The notes beneath the pieces were generated by a model. That model made no database searches. It was given only the letters and a program-made list of their open reading frames with translations, and was not told the origin of the DNA. The position numbers and the translations under genes are program-made. Below are positions 4,824-6,846 of a DNA stretch of 6,846 nucleotides, piece after piece. Source of the DNA: an uncultured Roseburia sp. (GTDB lineage Bacteria > Bacillota > Clostridia > Lachnospirales > Lachnospiraceae). Each line of letters begins with the position of its first letter. Position 1 is the stretch's first letter. The stretch lies in the NCBI GenBank assembly GCA_905206195.1, contig CAJLGN010000071.1, positions 1 through 6,846 of the forward strand, written 5' to 3'.

Positions 4824-6534
4824 GCTGCGCTACACTGCTGGAATTGTGACACTCTTCGCGGTGGATTTCGCCAATCTTTTCATCCCGAAGTTGACCGGCG
4901 CAATCACCGACGGGCTGTCCGCCCACGCCATGGACCAGTCGGGAGTCATTTCCTGTCTGATTTCTATTTTTGTGCTGGGTCTCTCCCTCGCCGTCGGGCG
5001 CTTCCTCTGGCGCTATTTTCTCTTTGGCTCCTCCCGCTCCATCGAGCGGGAGCTGCGGAACGACATGTTCGCCCACCTCGAGAAAATGGACGTCGAATAC
5101 TACAACGGGCAGGGAACGGGCGATCTGATGACCCGGTTTACAAGCGACCTAAATGCCGTGCGCATGTCCATCGGCCCGGCCATCATCTGTGTCTTCGACG
5201 CCACGGTGATGACAGTGATGGTCGTCTGCCAGATGATGTATTACGTCAACATCCCACTCACCCTTCTCGCGATCATCCCCATGTTCTTTATCTGCGTGGG
5301 CGAGATCTACTACGGAAAAATCATCCACAGCCGCTTTCTAAAGAGACAGGAGGCCGTCTCCAGGCTCACAGATTTCGTGCAGGAAAGCTTCTCCGGCGTG
5401 CGGGTCATCAAAGCTTTTGTGCGGGAGCGCGCGGAAATGTACGCCTTCGCAAAGGCAAATCGACATTCCATGGAACAAAATCTGGGCGTGGCGCGCTTGC
5501 AGTCCGTCGTCATGCCGCTGCTTGATGTCATCATAGGTCTCTCCAGTCTGATCACGCTCATTTACGGCGGCCATCTCGCTCTCCTGGGGGATATTACGCT
5601 GGGGCGCTTTGTTGCCTTTCACCAGTATATCGGCATGCTGGTATGGCCAATGTTAGCCTGTGGGGACGCCATCAACATGTTCTCCCAGGGCGGCGCATCC
5701 CTTCGCCGTATCAAGGAAGTGTTCGACGCAGAACCGGAGATTTTTGACCGGCAGACCGCCGTTCCTGTGGAAGAAATGCGGGGAGATATCGACTTTTCTC
5801 ACCTGACTTTCCTCCATCAGGGACACAGCGCGCCGACGTTAAAGGATATCAGTCTCCATATTCCCGCCGGGACCACACTCGCGGTGATCGGGCGCACCGG
5901 AAATGGAAAGTCCACGCTGGTGAATCTTCTGCTTCGCCTCTATGACACGGAGCCCGGCATGATTAAAATCGACGGCAGGGACATCCGCACCATTTCTCTA
6001 AAGACCCTTCGTGAAAATATCGCCTACGTGCCGCAGGATAATTTTTTATTCTCAGACACCTTAAAATCGAACATCATCTTCGGGTCAGAGAACGGTGATA
6101 TGGACGCCATCATCCGGGCCACCCAGGCGGCTTGCATCCACGAGAGCATCGCGTCCTTCCCGGAGGGCTATGAGACGATCGTCGGCGAGCGCGGTGTGAC
6201 CCTCTCCGGCGGTCAGAAGCAGCGCAGTTCCATCGCGAGAGCTCTGATGAAGGACGCACCGATTCTGATCTTGGACGATGCCCTCTCCGCCGTAGACACC
6301 GACACGGAGGAGCACATCCTGCGCAATCTCAAAAAGAACCGTGCGGGCAAGACCACCATCTTGATCGCCCACCGTATCTCCACCATCCAGCACGCGGATA
6401 TCATTCTGGTGTTGGAGGCGGGCGAGGCAAAAGAAATTGGAAATCACGGGGAACTGATGCAAAAAAAGGGAATTTACCGGGATATGTTTGAAAAACAGCA
6501 GCTTGAGGCCGCAGAGGGAGGTGGCATAGCATGA
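4780..6534 (+). CDS. ABC exporter subunit, BmrC/YheI-like, degenerate Walker B
   Basis: Half-size multidrug-type ABC exporter of 584 residues (B. subtilis BmrC is about 585). The membrane domain occupies about 1-315 with six hydrophobic segments, near 17-37, 57-80, 132-154, 157-176, 245-268 and 275-298. The ATPase domain has Walker A GRTGNGKST (371-379), Q-loop Gln419 in YVPQDN, signature LSGGQ (475-479), Walker B ILILDD (495-500), D-loop SAVD (503-506) and switch His531. Position 500, normally the catalytic Glu, is Asp; the A-loop aromatic position appears to be His346. In heterodimeric exporters an Asp here marks the subunit forming the non-hydrolysing site, so the partner gene overlapping by 4 nt should supply the catalytic Glu. 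Likely role is export of drugs, lipids or other amphipathic compounds; substrate unknown. ATG 4780 is the first in-frame start codon after the AGGAGG and gives a family-like N-terminus (FILPYIKKHK). Confidence -1.
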   Translation: MQAFSFILPYIKKHKLRYTAGIVTLFAVDFANLFIPKLTGAITDGLSAHAMDQSGVISCLISIFVLGLSLAVGRFLWRYFLFGSSRSIERELRNDMFAHLEKMDVEYYNGQGTGDLMTRFTSDLNAVRMSIGPAIICVFDATVMTVMVVCQMMYYVNIPLTLLAIIPMFFICVGEIYYGKIIHSRFLKRQEAVSRLTDFVQESFSGVRVIKAFVRERAEMYAFAKANRHSMEQNLGVARLQSVVMPLLDVIIGLSSLITLIYGGHLALLGDITLGRFVAFHQYIGMLVWPMLACGDAINMFSQGGASLRRIKEVFDAEPEIFDRQTAVPVEEMRGDIDFSHLTFLHQGHSAPTLKDISLHIPAGTTLAVIGRTGNGKSTLVNLLLRLYDTEPGMIKIDGRDIRTISLKTLRENIAYVPQDNFLFSDTLKSNIIFGSENGDMDAIIRATQAACIHESIASFPEGYETIVGERGVTLSGGQKQRSSIARALMKDAPILILDDALSAVDTDTEEHILRNLKKNRAGKTTILIAHRISTIQHADIILVLEAGEAKEIGNHGELMQKKGIYRDMFEKQQLEAAEGGGIA

Positions 6535-6846
6535 GACGACTTCTCGCTTACTTAAAACCGCACAAATGGGTCATGACCGCCGCAACCCTTCTGGTACTTC
6601 TCATCATCGCGGTGGAGCTTTACCGCCCGATCATCATCGGGGACGCGATCGACAACTATATCAACGGCTACTACGAGCCCTACACCGTGACGACGGAGGG
6701 GGCACCGGGAGCAGTCGCCTACGGGGACATCTACTTGACGAGAGAATCTGACGCTGCCGTTTCAGACGCCTCCTTCTACCAGCTTTTTCTCTACAATGAC
6801 CGCTACTACATGGCAGAAGACTTAACTGCCGACGCGTGCAGTATTT
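6531..6846 (+). CDS. ABC exporter subunit, BmrD/YheH-like, N-terminal part (cut by window end)
   Basis: Open frame of 105 codons running off the right edge. It starts at ATG 6531 inside ATGA, which overlaps the stop of the preceding subunit, with GGAGG 9 nt upstream, so translation is coupled. The product opens like other exporter half-subunits: MRRLLAYLKPHKW, then TM1 (about 14-36) and the RPIIIGDAIDNYING elbow. After that, residues about 45-105 are polar and Tyr/Asp-rich with no second membrane helix. Ordinary half-exporters reach TM2 within a short loop, whereas BmrD-type subunits carry an extracellular domain between TM1 and TM2, which this fits. The ATPase domain is outside the window, so the expected catalytic Walker B Glu cannot be checked. 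Assignment as the heterodimer partner is strong from context. Confidence -1.
   Translation, partial: MRRLLAYLKPHKWVMTAATLLVLLIIAVELYRPIIIGDAIDNYINGYYEPYTVTTEGAPGAVAYGDIYLTRESDAAVSDASFYQLFLYNDRYYMAEDLTADACSI

Noticed and set aside
6085..6462. 125-residue minus-strand frame opposite the ATPase domain
   Set aside because: Shadow of the conserved Walker/signature region; no independent protein features.
6566..6751. 61-residue plus-strand frame near the right edge
   Set aside because: Out of frame with the second exporter subunit, which starts at 6531 and reads open to the window end; the shadow is His/Arg-rich.
1..6846. CRISPR array, tRNA/rRNA, insertion sequence, phage or integrase signals
   Set aside because: Looked for regular spaced repeats, cloverleaf-like segments, terminal inverted repeats and transposase/integrase motifs; none seen by eye.

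Overview
The window looks like chromosomal DNA from an anaerobic Gram-positive Clostridia, most likely Lachnospiraceae-like. This rests on protein flavour, purine-rich AGGAGG-type ribosome binding sites, roughly even base composition with AT-rich intergenic gaps, and a (pseudo)operon of CoA-activated short-chain acid metabolism. The taxonomic call is an inference; no rRNA or other marker gene is present.

Left part (about 1-4451, minus strand). Read in the direction of transcription it holds a LysR-type regulator (3561-4451), a long hairpin terminator (3486-3545 plus T tract), a well-formed promoter with an LTTR-like dyad just upstream of its -35 (3414-3469), a single-domain MaoC/PhaJ-like hot-dog hydratase (2942-3343), a fused family I CoA-transferase of the YdiF/propionate CoA-transferase type (1371-2930), and a GntP-family permease (47-1346). 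The permease is split by a frameshift near 987-991 that looks like loss of one TG dinucleotide. The last three genes are tightly packed (11 and 24 nt gaps) and look like one operon. The simplest reading is uptake of a short-chain hydroxy acid such as (R)-3-hydroxybutyrate by the permease, activation by CoA transfer, and dehydration to an enoyl-CoA such as crotonyl-CoA. The substrate is inferred from the combination of families and is not shown by the sequence.

Middle (4452-4779). This is a 328-nt divergent intergenic region with no convincing conventional gene. It holds a weak candidate promoter for the LysR gene and a better one for the plus-strand genes. Just downstream of the latter is an 11-bp tandem repeat, then a strong Shine-Dalgarno placed 39 nt before the transporter ATG but only 11 nt before the GTG of a possible 23-codon leader ORF.

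Right part (4780-6846, plus strand). Two translationally coupled genes (4-nt ATGA overlap) encode a heterodimeric ABC exporter resembling Bacillus subtilis BmrC/BmrD (YheI/YheH). The first, complete subunit has Asp instead of Glu at the Walker B catalytic position, marking it as the degenerate-site partner. The second is cut by the window edge after 105 residues and already shows a long non-membrane insertion after TM1, as in BmrD. 

I see no CRISPR array, tRNA, rRNA, insertion sequence or phage gene. No wholly new system is evident. The most interesting points are the hydroxy-acid locus with its broken permease, the regulatory architecture at 3414-3545, and the unusual translation-start region of the ABC exporter.
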